This document shows positions 12,468-24,535 of a stretch of DNA of 64,000 bases, piece by piece (within the stretch, counting starts at the first letter, position 1; each line of letters starts with the position of its first letter). The notes beneath the pieces are model-generated. The model was given only the letters and a program-made list of their open reading frames with translations. It was not told the DNA's origin and did not search any database. The stretch is from NCBI RefSeq assembly GCF_004210375.1, contig NC_134833.1, positions 141,166,127-141,230,126 of the forward strand. The letters are read 5' to 3'. The stretch is from Tachypleus tridentatus. Its lineage: Eukaryota; Arthropoda; Merostomata; Xiphosura; Limulidae. Made by a program: the position numbers and the translations under genes.

Positions 12468-13616
12468 CAGAAAGTGGCTTTCATAACCAGAAATCAAGAA
12501 TCATGTTTACGAAGATTATATATGCATTTAAATGAAATTTGTTAAATGTTCTGCGCAACCTACAACTTATTTCATATTCTTAACACTTGACCCTCTGCTT
12601 TTAAAACTCCAATCCTAGTAGATTAATTCTTGGGTTTCTCTGTCATGAAAAGTTTACACGTGAAACTGTACACACTCGTATCTTGTGACACGCGATTATT
12701 GTTTTTTTAAATTTCGGCTCTTAAACATTTTGAATATTAACGTGCGACACAGTTCTAATGTTCACATGACGAAGAAAATAACCTCCTTATACGTGACACT
12801 GTTTTCAAGTTAACTTTTGGTTTTGAAGGCCAAGTCCAGGGTGTCCCTAAAGTCGGATGTCATTGTGACATCGTGGAAATTACTATTGCTTTTCCCGACT
12901 ACAAGTGGTCACAAATTTTGTGTCAGAAGGGGTTATGTCAGCAGTTATTTAGGTTTAATTATAGTAGATTCACAGAATATACTGTTTAGTATTAACTACT
13001 AAGAGCTCATTTGAGTTTTTAATTTTTTTCTGCTTAATTCTTTGAAAAGGGAGGCTATAGCAGTGGTTTTGTCATTTTGTAGACATAGACCTTCTAATCG
13101 ATAACTAAAATTCTAAATATCAGATGTTACTTCCTTTACACAGGTCATATCCCTTGGGGACGGAAAATAACCCTATTTATTTTGACGTTTCAACGTGAAA
13201 GATCACGATTTAAAAGAAGTGTAAGTTTGGTTTTTGTGGAGAAAAAAATACATATCATATTTACCAACACAAAACCTAAGTGATCGATGGGACCGACCAT
13301 TTTACTCAGGGCTTCTATCTTCTGTTCAAAGACTTCTTTTGCATTCATATGGATCAAAACGATATAAGATAGATATTTCTTTTTTATTACCGTTTTGTGA
13401 CATAGAAAAGAAAACTTAATGAGTAGCTAGATGGCGTTGCTAGTGAACATGCTGGACATATCTAAACGTTTTGAAATAAATACACGTAATATTGTGTAAA
13501 ACTCTTTTTTTTTTAATTATTAAAGAGTATTTACCCATATAGGGTTAATAAGAGGGTGTGTTGACACTTCATTTGTTCATACCATATTAATACTTCGCTT
13601 CCTTAACTTGTTTTGT
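12468..13616. other. Intergenic, nothing recognised
   Basis: AT-rich. Sixty-codon frames at 12817 and 13234 have no motif or splice context. Confidence 0.45.
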
Positions 13617-13873
13617 TGTTTTTGAATTTTGCACAAAGCTACACAAGGGCTATCTGCGCTAGCCGTCCCTAATATAGCAGTGTAAGGCAGCTAGTCATCA
13701 CCACCCACTGCCAACTCTTGGGCTACTCTTTTACCAACGAATAGTGGGATTGACCGTCACATTATAACGCCCCCACGGCTGGGTGGGCGAGCATGTTTGG
13801 TGCGATAGGGATTCGAACCCGCGACCCTCGGATTACGAGTCGAACGCCTTAACACGCTTGGCCATGCCGGGCC
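13617..13873 (-). mobile_element. SINE family A, full length
   Basis: Minus-strand copy running from tail (tttgaattttgcacaaagct) to head (ggccatgccgggccc), with a small deletion before ggcagctagtcatcacc. Confidence 0.88.
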
Positions 13874-14400
13874 CACTTCCTTGAATAATTACGACGTATT
13901 CTGCTAATTGCTTACATTAGAAAAATCATTCTTATATAAGAATTCTGTGATGTTATTAAGATATTTGTTGAAGATCCCATATCTTACAGGAATTTTGTAT
14001 GTAGGATGAAATAACATTTTACTAAATTAGCTGTAAAATATGTGGGATAGATTTTAGAAAGTTGAAATATTAACCAGTAGAGGCTTTACTGATGTCGGCT
14101 GCACATCCTCATGTGCCCATTACTATTATTAGCTACAGTATCCAAAGATAAAGGTATATCCAGCTTGTGATGTTCCACAGTGAGTTTCATGCTACATTAT
14201 ATGTCTACTGTTCAAATAGTGAGAAAGTTGGGAAAATCGATTAAGAATTCTTGAAGATATCCGATAACTGAGGTTTTAAACTGTTGTGTATATATCTCTA
14301 ATCTTCCGTGAAAACACAGAAAGAAATTGGTTAAAGATGGCGTCAGTCATGAGCTCACAGCAACAACATCAAACAGACCATATAAATAAATACATAGCAT

Positions 14401-14632
14401 GACCAGGTAGTTAGGGCTACAAACTTGCAATCTGATGGTCACGGATTTGATTTCCTGTCCAACCAAACATGCTCACCCTTTCAGCCGTGGGGACGTTATA
14501 ATGTAATAGCCAATCCAACTATTGACGGTGGGTAGTGTTGACTCACTGCCTTCCCTCTAGTCTTTTCACTACTAAATTAGAGACGGCCAGCGCAGATATC
14601 CCTCTTGTAGCTTCACGCTTAATTCTCAAACA
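14401..14632 (+). mobile_element. SINE family A, diverged
   Basis: Plus-strand copy: gaccaggtagttagggc head, cggatttgatttcctgtcc box B region, ccgtggggacgttataatg, tctagtcttttcac and the tail gtagcttcacgcttaattc. Confidence 0.75.
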
Positions 14633-15142
14633 AACAATGTTTCGATGTTAGAAACAACTGGTCGCAAAGGACGCTTTTTATGAAGTTTAAGCAAACCATA
14701 ATGATAAACGTGGACAACACAGTATGGTGTGATGTTGAGATATTGTATTTTATTAAGAATATTATCTGTGTTCAAGTTGAATAGGTGTATTTACAGTTTA
14801 GCTTTCCATCTGTCAATAAGATCATAATGCAGCTTGAAACAGTATGTTGAATCACAGTACCTTCTGCTTTCTTTTGAAATAATCAGATTTATCTGAAAAT
14901 ACAACTTCCTTTGTCTGATTTGTAAACAATAACATTATCATTTTTACTAAAATTCTTTAAAGCCTTAAATTTTAAAGTTAAATTTTAAAAAAATCATATT
15001 AATTGTTATTGTTATTCAAAACGGTCAGTGCTACTCACTGTCTGACTTCTAATATTACTAGATGATTGATATAAGTTATTTGAAATAGGTTGACAATATT
15101 TACAAATATTGTAAAAATTAACCCCCAGATTTGAGCCGATTT

Positions 15143-15326
15143 AAAATTATATATTTAAAAACGGCTGGTATCGGTAGAGAAGGCACTAATAGAGGGGCGA
15201 ATAACGTTTCGACCTCCTTCGGTCATCGTCAGGTTTACAAAGAAAGGGTTACTAACCGCCAGCTGACCACATGTTTGAAAGTGGTTGTGTAATTGAGTGT
15301 AGGAATGTAGAGGACATGCTTAGATG
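15143..15326 (-). mobile_element. Penelope-like element terminal repeat, inverted copy
   Basis: This is the inverse of 15499-15676; shared blocks include acggctggtat, agaaggcactaata and acatgtttgaa. It contains a minus-strand hammerhead-like core. Inverted flanking repeats around the end of the ORF are typical of truncated Penelope-like elements. Confidence 0.75.
15203..15235 (-). ncRNA. Hammerhead-ribozyme-like motif (minus strand)
   Basis: Read on the minus strand, CTGACGA (15232-15226) and GAAAC (15210-15206) flank a stem II formed by GACC and GGTC with loop GAAGGA. One extra T follows CTGACGA. The following ACGT could act as a self-complementary stem III, as proposed for the minimal, dimer-forming hammerheads of Penelope-like elements. 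Activity is not shown. Confidence 0.65.
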
Positions 15327-15484
15327 TTCGAACACTGCAAATCAAATTTACATAACATAACCATAGAAAACACCCAAATACTAAAACAAACATAAACAAA
15401 CGCAAAATTAAAGAAGCCTTACTTATACAACAACTCAGGTCCAAAATAAACCAACACAACGGAACACCTTTACACCTATATTAA
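15326..15484 (+). pseudogene. Penelope-like element ORF, C-terminal (GIY-YIG endonuclease) remnant
   Basis: The plus strand encodes KIKEALLIQQLRSKINQ followed by NGTPLHLY and a TAA stop at 15482-15484. This fits the C-terminal end of the GIY-YIG endonuclease domain of Penelope-like retroelements (IKEAL.I..L.PkiN). An in-frame TAA lies upstream. No reverse transcriptase part remains. It sits exactly between the two inverted terminal repeats. Confidence 0.7.
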
Positions 15485-15498
15485 TAAATATAATCACA

Positions 15499-15676
15499 CA
15501 TCTAAGCACGCCCTCTACATTCCTACACTCAATTACACAACCGCCTTCAAACATGTGGTCAGTAACCCTTTCTTTCTTTATGAACCTGACGATGACCGAA
15601 GAAGGGCGAAACGTTATTGGCTTCTCTATTAGTGCCTTCTCTACCCATACCAGCCGTTTTTAAATATATAATTTTC
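15499..15676 (+). mobile_element. Penelope-like element terminal repeat, direct copy
   Basis: It starts just after the ORF stop and matches the inverse of 15143-15326. It contains the second hammerhead-like core and ends in accagccgtttttaaat and an AT-rich tail. Confidence 0.75.
15582..15616 (+). ncRNA. Hammerhead-ribozyme-like motif (plus strand)
   Basis: CTGACGA at 15586-15592 and GAAAC at 15608-15612 flank a degraded stem II (gacc, gaagaa loop, gggc), followed by gtt. Compared with the minus-strand copy, stem II has lost a pair, so this one is more likely inactive. Confidence 0.6.
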
Positions 15677-15865
15677 TCTACAAGTGGGTTTTCTCGTCAT
15701 CATAGATTAGCCTATTTAAGACTAAATTCTAACTATGAGTTAATTTTTTTTCTACCCCACTTAAAATTTACAATAATTAATTGAATATAACTCTACCGGT
15801 TGTTCTATAAATTAATTTTTACCTAACTGTCGCCTCAATGTGTCAAACTTAACTAACTGTTTTTC

Positions 15866-16034
15866 TCGTGATGACGAGAAACTCACTTGAAATAAAAATG
15901 TATCTCAAGATGGCTGATGTGCGTATTGAAACTTTTATTAAAATAAAGTAGATAACAATGTTTCGACCTTCTTTTGCTTTATTTTAGTAAAAGTTTTAAT
16001 ACCCATTTTAGCCATCTTGAGATACATTTCAACT
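15866..16034. mobile_element. Second fold-back Penelope-like terminal repeat
   Basis: Two inverted arms, atgtatctcaagatggctga (15898 onward) and tagccatcttgagatacat (ending near 16028), enclose tagataacaatgtttcgacc. The latter is the inverse of a hammerhead 3' half (GGTCGAAAC). An adjacent block, tgatgacgagaaa (15868-15880), is the inverse of ttttctcgtcatca at 15690-15703, which links it to the first element. Confidence 0.6.
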
Positions 16035-16039
16035 GTTTT

Positions 16040-17182
16040 TTTTTTTTCTAATCTGTAAAATAATTTCATTGGTTCTGCTGAATGAAAACTGGTAAGTCGA
16101 GTTTAGAACACTTTAACTACTTAAGACAATGTGATGTTGTCGTTCATTCCCATTGGTTAAAGATCTTAGCAAGGACCAATGATGAACAGAGCCTCCCAGT
16201 GAAATAGAGCTCATTTGTTCATGAGTTGAGGCCTAAGTGTTGGTTTAAGTAATAAGTGTATTGAATACTAATGACAATCCAAATAATGAACTTCGAGCGC
16301 CAATGTTTTTTTGTGTTTGTTTGTTTGTTTTTTAATAATCATTTCAAAAAATAACAGTTGGCGACTGGACATAATTTCTATAGAATGGGGTAATAACCTG
16401 GATGCGTTACCTGTGATAACCTTTTAATCGTTAGTAGTAACCACTTTCACATTCCAGGGGAGCAACTTTATTAAGATGGTAAAATGTGTTGTTGACAGAA
16501 AAAAAGGTGCTACCGACCCCCAGAGGGCGTTCCTATCCGTTGTTTGGAGACCTGTTGTTCTCGCGGTGGTTGTAGTAAAGTTGTTTTCAAGGTTCATATT
16601 TGGTTCTTGCGTAGAATTTTTTTGAAACAAATTGTGTTTTCATTTATGGTGGCACGATTTTCTTTTCATTCCTCATTCTTGTTTGACTCAGGAAAAGATA
16701 CAAGTTGCAAAAGAAATAAGATTAACTCTGCTGCAGCATAACATGAAACTTTGGTTATAACACATGACACAACATGAAACTTTGGTTATAACACACAACG
16801 CAACCTAAAACATTAGCAATACACGGTCCTTCGACCCAACAGCCTGTAAACAAGATTTCCCATGACGTAGTGAATGAATAATACTTTCCTTGTCTGCCAC
16901 CTAGCGAGTGATTTATCTGTTGCAAGCGATCTTAAGCATGTAACAGTAACGTGCACGTGCACGATATGCCACGAGACAGTCCCTATGTGCTACTTGGAGT
17001 GAATTAGACTTGTTTGACTAAAACAAACATCGTATAAATACGTGGTTGAGTTTTTTATAAAAAAAACAACTAAAAACGTTTAGTGTAATTATCTGCTGAC
17101 AAAAAAAAACTTCAGAAAGTCACAAGGGAATTAAATCTAACTGTAGCAAACACGGGTGAGAACTCGATGAACACTAACTATT
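16040..17182. other. Intergenic with a short tandem duplication
   Basis: aacatgaaactttggttata is repeated at about 16740-16795. Overlapping frames on both strands at 16424-16741 have no recognisable family. Confidence 0.4.
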
Positions 17183-17370
17183 AGTGTTTGTGTTTGTTTT
17201 AGAGCAAAGCCATTTGTAGTAGTGTTTGTGTTTGGTTTAGAGCAAAGCCAGTTGTAGTAGTGTTTGTGTTTGGTTTAGAGCAAAGCCATTTGTAGTAGTG
17301 TTTGTGTTTGGTTTAGAGCAAAGCCATTTGTAGTAGTGTTTGTGTTTGGTTTAGAGCAAAGCCATTTGTG
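17183..17370. repeat. 38-bp minisatellite, about 5 copies
   Basis: The unit, agtgtttgtgtttggtttag plus agcaaagccatttgtagt, is nearly identical between copies. The last copy runs into gtggctgtctgctgtgtcca, which matches the tail region of family B SINEs. The array therefore looks like an expansion of a SINE B tail. Confidence 0.9.
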
Positions 17371-17639
17371 GCTGTCTGCTGTGTCCACTACAAGGACTTT
17401 ACACTGTAAACACGTATTGATAGTGCCTTACACTATATTACATTAGTGATACACATTGACACTGCCTTACACTAGTAACACGCGTTGACAGTGCCTTATA
17501 CTGGTAGCATTGTTTATTAGAAGGAATAATATTTTTTTCTATAAATTTCTTACGACTTCGAGTGAACTTAAAAAGTAACGTCGCCTACTCTTTAAGTATT
17601 AGACTTAACGACAATTTTAACTGTGTTATTATTTTTCAT

Positions 17640-17820
17640 TAAGATGCTCCTTCGTTTACTGCCATAGTAGATGCGTTTTGTAATAAACAATTGCATTCAC
17701 TGCTATGTAATAAGCACCTTCGTTTACTACTATAGAGCATACGTGTTTTGTAATAAACAGCTGCTTTTGCGACTATGTAGTAGACGCGTTTTGTAACAAG
17801 CACCTTCTACGTATACTATT
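17640..17820. repeat. Degenerate tandem repeat
   Basis: Repeated blocks caccttcgtttacta, cgttttgtaataaacaa and actatgtagtagacgcg occur about three times with drift. Confidence 0.5.
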
Positions 17821-18125
17821 ATACAGTAAAGAACGTTTTGTTTTTTAACACATATATTGTAGTGTATTTATTAACATAAATTATGTTATGGACATAACTC
17901 CCCAACCCCGTGGTTCGTTACACGAATATCAACGGTTAGTCACTCATGTATCCTTCTTTTTTTATATGTATAAACTTTATTACATACGTCAGGTTTGTTT
18001 GTTTTTTAAGCGTATGTTAGTATACATGTCTAAATATGCTACCACTATCGACATTTTATAGGAAAGTAAACAACAAGTTAATTAGCTTTTGAAGACTTAG
18101 TGTGGAATTTTTATGGGTAGCTATT

Positions 18126-18262
18126 TCCTGATGAAAGTCGACTTCTCAGCTTGTGGTCGTGTCGATTTCCGTTCACCTTGTGTTGAATTATGTTCATAGT
18201 TTCCGAATGATAGTCGAGCTCTCAGCTTGTGGACGTGTTGATTTACCTTCACTTTGTGTTGG
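18126..18262. repeat. Tandem duplication of about 68 bp
   Basis: Two copies of a unit with tttcctgatgaaagtcgact / tttccgaatgatagtcgagc, then tctcagcttgtgg and ttcactttgtgttg. Confidence 0.65.
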
Positions 18263-18423
18263 TAAAGTTCTGTAAATTTAATGTAGAATTTATTCACGTT
18301 GAAACAGGAACCACAACTGTCATACCACGTGCTTTTATGAATTGCGTCACAGTGGGTTAAAACATAAATAAGTGCACCAAGGGAGAGAGAGTTATGTCTC
18401 CTTTACATGCAAACATACGCGTC

Positions 18424-18531
18424 TAAAGTTTTAACGTGTTCACCACGTGGTCTAGCTATCGAGCCATTTTTATCACAAGTTTTAACGTGTTCACCACGTG
18501 GTCTAGCTATCGAGCCATTTATATCACACAT
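18424..18531. repeat. Tandem duplication of about 55 bp with a CCACGTGG palindrome
   Basis: aagttttaacgtgttcacca followed by cgtggtctagctatcgagcc is present twice with almost no change. Each copy has the E-box palindrome ccacgtgg. Confidence 0.85.
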
Positions 18532-18593
18532 TCATAAAACGTCATGCCACTCCCCACCCCTAGTAACGATCTAGCCCTACACTATCAATGGTT

Positions 18594-18672
18594 GATTTGA
18601 ATTTCGCGCAAAGCTATACACTGGGTATCTTCACCAACTGCCCTTAATTCAGCAAAGAAAGACGAGAGGGTT
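18594..18672 (-). mobile_element. SINE family A 3' fragment
   Basis: Minus-strand tail piece: atttcgcgcaaagctataca, then gcccttaattcagcaaaga. It is truncated immediately before the next SINE. Confidence 0.65.
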
Positions 18673-18684
18673 CAGTTTGTTAAG

Positions 18685-18954
18685 TTTGTTTTGAATTTCG
18701 CGCAAAGCTACACGAGGGCTGTCTGCGCTAGCCGTCCCTAATGTAGCAGTGTAAGACTAGAGGGAAGGCAGCTAGTCATCACCACCCACCGCCACCTCTT
18801 GAGCTAATCTTTTACCAAAGAATAGTGGGATTTACCGTCACATTATAACGCTGTCACGGCTGAAAGAGCGATTATGTTTTATGGGGCGGGAGATTCGAAC
18901 CCGCGTTCCTGAGGTTGCGAGTCAAGCGCTCTAAACAGCCTGGCCATTCTGGAC
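18685..18954 (-). mobile_element. SINE family A, full length
   Basis: Complete minus-strand copy from ttttgaatttcgcgcaaagc to tggccattctgga, with all body blocks. Confidence 0.87.
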
Positions 18955-21900
18955 TTCCGTATTAATGAAATGTAACCACAAATGTCGTTATAATTTGTTT
19001 ACTCTCAGTGTTTTCTGTTGTTGTTCTTTCAAACAGAAATATACCATAAGATACGCTATCTACCTGAACCACATAAACTTGATTAAAAAATAAATTAAAA
19101 TTCCTTAACAATATCAGTTGCTATTGAATTTGTCCAGATATAAACGTTCACTGTAAACAAGAGCGGGTCAGGGATTAAAACGACCTAACAAAACTCATTC
19201 TGGACTTCCATTGAGGGTGGGTAAGAGGGATTCGTGAAAAACAGAGCGAAGTGCTCTGCTTAATGCCACATGTATAATATAGGCCTACTAGTACTATTCG
19301 TACAGTTTACAAATTAAACAAAATTACACTGCAAAACAATTTCCATTAACAATCCAACCTTTATTCTTCGTTTTGGTAAAGTATAAACCTACGTGAGTTC
19401 AAAAATACATAATCTGAAACTAGTCCGCACAAAGAATAATTTTAAAATATTTATGTTTATCAGTCATCGTTCAGTAACGAGAAATTAGTTACTCCGGAAG
19501 TTCAGTTTAAGCTGAGTTAAAAAAAAAGAAACTAAAGAGTTGTGTGTGTGTGTGTTAAAGATTTATTTTCACAGTTGTTAAACAAGTAGTTTGCTGTATA
19601 ATATCTAATACAGAGTTCGACGAAATGTCATAATTTAAATACTTAAATCAGTTTAGGTTACTATATGGTTGTCTGACTGTGAGAAGTTGTTACTTTAAAA
19701 GAAAACTTGAATCTAGAGGTTTCTAATTTAATAGCTGAGGTATGTGTTCAATGGTTCGCTATGTATCTGTGTGCATGTATAAGGTGTACAGTAACATGTA
19801 CAGCAAATATAAAAACAGATTTAGAATGTTAAGACTGTAGCAGATGTAGAAACTACGAAAAGTACAGTTTCTGAGTAAAATAATTCCGGTAATGGCCCCT
19901 AAAATAGCCATTTGATACTACGTCTCTTCAGTTACACATCCAATCGTAGGTGAAGAATTAGAATTAGCAAAATCAGGCCGATTAATAAATTTATTATAGG
20001 GTGGAACTCGGAAAATCTAGCTCACAACGTTCTCAGTACAACTGGGAACACACCGTACTCTTCCAGTTGTGGACCTGATAGTTGATCATTAGAACAAAGT
20101 GATATAGAACTATACCAGCTGCTGAAAAACACATACACACTTTATAACAAGAAGTTATGATTCATGAGGTACCTGTACGATATTGAACCATCACTGTAGA
20201 CTAGCATAAACTGATTAGGCTGCCTTTCAGGTGATTGTTATAACTGTGTTTGTGTGTACAATAAAATGATTTCATGTAAGGCTTCACATATGGCTTGCAC
20301 ATGGAGCGGGGAACATTTTTTTTAGTAGCCTTTTAAAACACAAGCGTAGAATAATTCACAATTTATCGTATAGTTGTTTTTCCCGCATGACACCCGTGTC
20401 ATACAGAGAAGACGGTGTCTGCTTCACGACCTTTTTAATGGACGATAATCGGGGAGAACATTGTTATTCTTCCTATAAAGACCTAGAGACATCATTAACG
20501 AAAGTTTTGATTAATTCAGAGATAAACACTGTGTATCTCTCAGTGAGAGATAGTCTTTTATCCAGACATTAGGAGTTTTTTATGTATGTGTACTGTACGT
20601 ATAGAAACGTGTGCCAATATAATCATAGAATTATCAGTACGATCTACGTTGGCATTTCATACAAATTTCCTCAGACTGTTCATGCATTAAACTGCTCATG
20701 GCCCATTACGTTGTTGATGACAGAACCCTAATAACAGACGAGTTTTTTGGAAAAAAACAAAACAAAAGTTCCATTAGTATTGTAGCTATTTCCACCTATT
20801 ATTGGTGTGGGGACCATTTGTAAATTTAATGTAGGAAACTAGAGTCATCGTCCATTAATGTCGATCAGTTTGTTGCGATGCGTATTGTGCATGGTGAAAG
20901 TTAGCATCGTTCGATATAAATCAATATGTGAACCATGACGGCAGTGAACGTTATAAAAACGATTTTTTTTGCTTGTATTGTTTTTTTTTTTTGTTTCTTT
21001 GAGTAAGCCCCTTATTTCGTGAAGTGTTCGGAGAACTTTGCAACCTAAACTCCCAAAGTTCTTTAGTTCGTTTCAGCTTACTCGCTGTTAAAACTAAGAA
21101 ACGTAATCCTATAAAACAGTTGGAAAAAACATCCGTCATCAACAGATTAACAGTTAACCCTCAAATTACTGATTGGTTCTTATACCGTTGGTTGCTAGTA
21201 GGCTCCACTTACTATATCATTGTTTATACCTGTTACAAGTCTCAATGTTAAAAAAAACTGATAAAAAACGGTGAAATCTCTCATTTTGTTTGTAAGATAT
21301 ATAGATAACTCCAGCAATATTTAGTGGTAATAATTACAATATTCTTGATATTTGCGTATGTGTGGCTCGTGTGTTATTACGAACCAGGTAACTAACAACG
21401 TTATTAACCCAAAATAGTTTGGTGCATAAATAGCTTAAAAAGCTGATGGGATTGCACCCTATTGGTAATTTCAGGATTAAAAATCATCAGTATCTAAAAG
21501 GCAAAGAGTTAAATAAACGTTTAAGCAGCAGATGTACTCCAGTAATCCTCTTTCAAGAAATTAGGCTTAATCATGATCAAATAAAAGACATCTATTTTTA
21601 GAGTTATGAACAAAACAAAATTATTGTTTTGTTGGTTTTTTTTCATTTTCCAACTGCTATCAATTTTTTGTCCAAAATAGCCGTAATGTTTATATTATTT
21701 AGTGCCTTTCCAAACACGTTACTCAAACGTTCTATTCTTCTTACGTAATTACTTGGTTCAAGACGAAAGGAGGTAAACTTTTGGGTTATCATGTCTGCAA
21801 ATATGTGTATATAATTATATAATCATAATCTTACTGCGACCTGCAATAAAGTTGTGTAATCAAACGATTTAATATTTTTTCCCGACCTTTGGAAAAAAAT

Positions 21901-22888
21901 CATACCCTATATTGTAGTCATTCTCTGTCATCACACTTCGTTGGGAATCCTTGCACGCGCTCAATTCAAGCAGTAGTTCGGAGAATGGATTATATATTGC
22001 ATACTGTATTCGTAGAGGTTCCCTCGTTCGAATTCTGGTGGAGTTGTCTCTTTTTCGAAAACTGCCAAGGAATGAGAATCGAATTGTCAATGCAATCAGG
22101 TAACCTAACAAATAATTTTACATTCAAATATTATTGAATCGTGTAACGCTTTTAGGCATACGTTGATCCCGGTGTAAATCAGGTTTTATGTAAGATACTT
22201 CGTAGGAGAAATAAGAAACTTTCTACAACCTAATTAGAGTGTAATGGGGTATTAACCACCTATTTTACTACCGAGTCAATTGTCGATTAACATACACTTA
22301 TATTGGTACAAAAATGCTGAAATACAGAACACTTATAATAAATGGAGAAGAGCGTGCCAAGATTGTATGATTACTTTTCACGCGCTTGAGAGCGCAAAAA
22401 TCATTCATCTCTGTGGCCACTTTGTGACAAGCCTTATCAACTTACGTGAGCTAAGACGAAAACTACGAGTAGGCTACTTACATAGTTAGGCCTAAGAGAA
22501 CTCGGCGAGTACTGTCGATTGTCGCAGTTAGTCGTAAAATATTTTCTTGCTGTCTTTCCTATATTTTTATCGTATATTTTGGTTTCTGTGTCGCATATAT
22601 ATTGTTGGTAGGTAGTTCAAACTAAAGTGTGTTCATAGAATTGTTGTGTATTTATTCCTTTCAAAGATAGACAATAACTGTCATAAGAACCGCCACAGGT
22701 CGAAGTAATTAATTTGGAAAGTGCTGAAATATAAACCAGAAATTCATTCTCTCAAACTCGGCACGCGTAAGGGTTAAAAACAACATAATTTTCAATTTAA
22801 ACATGAAATTATACATTTTGGACGTTGAAGAATTCTTGCTAACATTGTAACAGTTATAACAACCTCAGTTAACCACTTACCATTTAAT
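18955..22888. other. Intergenic, no gene recognised
   Basis: AT-rich, with a (GT)n microsatellite at about 19538-19555. Open frames of 60-82 codons (20387-20572, 21024-21251, 21889-22137, 22280-22489) have no motif and no family resemblance. I looked here for the missing ASPP 5' exons and found none. Confidence 0.5.
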
Positions 22889-23148
22889 AGCCCGGTATGG
22901 CTAGGTGGTTAGGGCACTCGACTCGTAATCTGAGGGTCGAGGGTTCGAATCCTCCTCACGCCAAACATGCCCGCCCTTTCATCCGTGGGGACGTTATAAT
23001 GTAGGTCAATCCCACTATTCGTTAGTAAAAGAGTAGCTCAAGAGGAGGCGGTGAGTGGTGATGACTAACTGCTTTCCCTCTATTCTTACATTGCTAAATT
23101 AGGTGCGGCTAGCGCAGATAGCCCTCGTGTAGCTTTGCGCAAATTTCT
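22889..23148 (+). mobile_element. SINE family A, full length
   Basis: Plus-strand copy with a well-preserved head: cccggtatggctaggtggtt, gactcgtaatctgaggg and box B gggttcgaatcc. The head resembles a tRNA with anticodon loop ctcgtaa. Confidence 0.9.
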
Positions 23149-23269
23149 AAAGTCTTGATAAAAGATATATATGTATATATATTTACCAGCAAAACAAATA
23201 TGAATAAAAATATGGAATCATTAAAACAAGATAATGAACTTGGTCACGTTATAATTACGCTGCTTCGTT

Positions 23270-23489
23270 CAGTGGTGTAACTAGGTGTTTTTGTAGCCGG
23301 CACAAGTTTGAAGAATTCCTGCTCCCTTATTTTAGATAATTATAAAGCAAAAACAACTCCGTTTATAATAATATTTAATAATAAAAATATAAGGAAAGTT
23401 TTATCAAATCATACTATCAGATTTATTTCTCAAATATCTTAAAATAATAGAAGCCCAGCGCCCCCTTCTGGGCTGTCCTTAGTTACGAT
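23270..23489. mobile_element. Probable hAT-type MITE
   Basis: The left end, cagtggtgtaactaggtg, is a common hAT-type terminus. The right end, ggctgtccttagttacg, is its imperfect inverse. No coding capacity, and the target duplication is not clear. Confidence 0.5.
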
Positions 23490-23741
23490 AAGATTTATTA
23501 ATTTTATTTCAGGTAATTGGAAATTGTCATCATCATGCTTTAAGCTGTTGTAATTGTTAAATATATGTTGACTTTAGTATGAATTTGAAGGCAGTTATAA
23601 ATCATCACTTAGGAAGAATTAAAAACTACCGTTAACAATAAAAGAGAACTGTTAATAAATAAGGGCGTACTTGTGATGACAGAGACACCTAATTATTCCC
23701 CCCCCAAAAAAAAATCAAAGCAAATAGCTCATCATATTGAA

Positions 23742-23925
23742 CATTAAATTAAACTCCCACAGTTATTGGTGTATTAACATGGACTCCCAAAGAGAATCCA
23801 CCCATCACATTAAATTAAACTCCCACAGTTATTAGTGTATTAACATGGACTCCCAAAGAGAATCCACCCATCACATTAAATTAAACTCCCACAGTTATTA
23901 GTGTATTAACATGGACTTTCCACCC
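23742..23925. repeat. 66-bp tandem repeat, about 2.8 copies
   Basis: The unit begins cattaaattaaactcccaca and ends agagaatccacccatca. Copies start at 23742, 23808 and 23874 and are almost identical, so the expansion is recent. Confidence 0.9.
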
Positions 23926-24535
23926 ATCTTCTTTGTAAATATTCCCACTTTTCGTTATTATTTTAGAACTGGCGAGTTTGTTTTTTATCATTAACAAGAG
24001 TCCTAGACGAAATAATCAAGAAAACAAACATAAAACGCCATATTTTACATTTCAGTGAACCTACTGTTTTCCAGTGATGTCACTTTTTTTTAATCTAGTG
24101 ATCAATTGAAATTAACTGTTTCAAGTTCTGCTGTACGCTTTGCCTTAAGCCTATCAATCGCATGCACCCACAAGTCAAGACAACATCATCCACATACGAC
24201 ATTCTGACTGTCTGGTCTTATTGCAGGTGGAACGTGCGAGGCCAACACTCAGAAGTAATTTTTTTTCTTGGTAGACGCATTTGTTTTTTTGTTTTTTTTA
24301 CAGTCCAGCAATTTTAAGAACGTAATCCTGTATTTGTATTTGGTAATTTCAACATTTCAAAATTTATTCTATAATACTTACATTCGTAAATCATAAGATT
24401 ACTACAACAAATAAGAAATATATATATATATATGTATAATCCTTTTGTTCTCAGCGTTTGTCAAATACCACGTTTGGTATTCTAAAGAATTATACGGCTC
24501 ATTTTTATTCATGCAAGGATTTTCTTTGTTTCTAG

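Noticed and set aside
20387..20572. 61-residue plus-strand frame
   Set aside because: No recognisable domain or splice context; its length is expected by chance.
22889..22965. tRNA gene-like sequences with boxes A and B (also at 27913, 43617, 48056, 59571)
   Set aside because: Each is the head of a SINE family A element followed by the SINE body. The acceptor and anticodon stems do not pair properly, so these are not functional tRNA genes.
24227..24254. Possible micro-exon (acceptor ggtcttattgcag, donor-like gtaatt) just upstream of ASPP exon a
   Set aside because: The 28-base segment encodes nothing resembling ASPP and the donor is weak.
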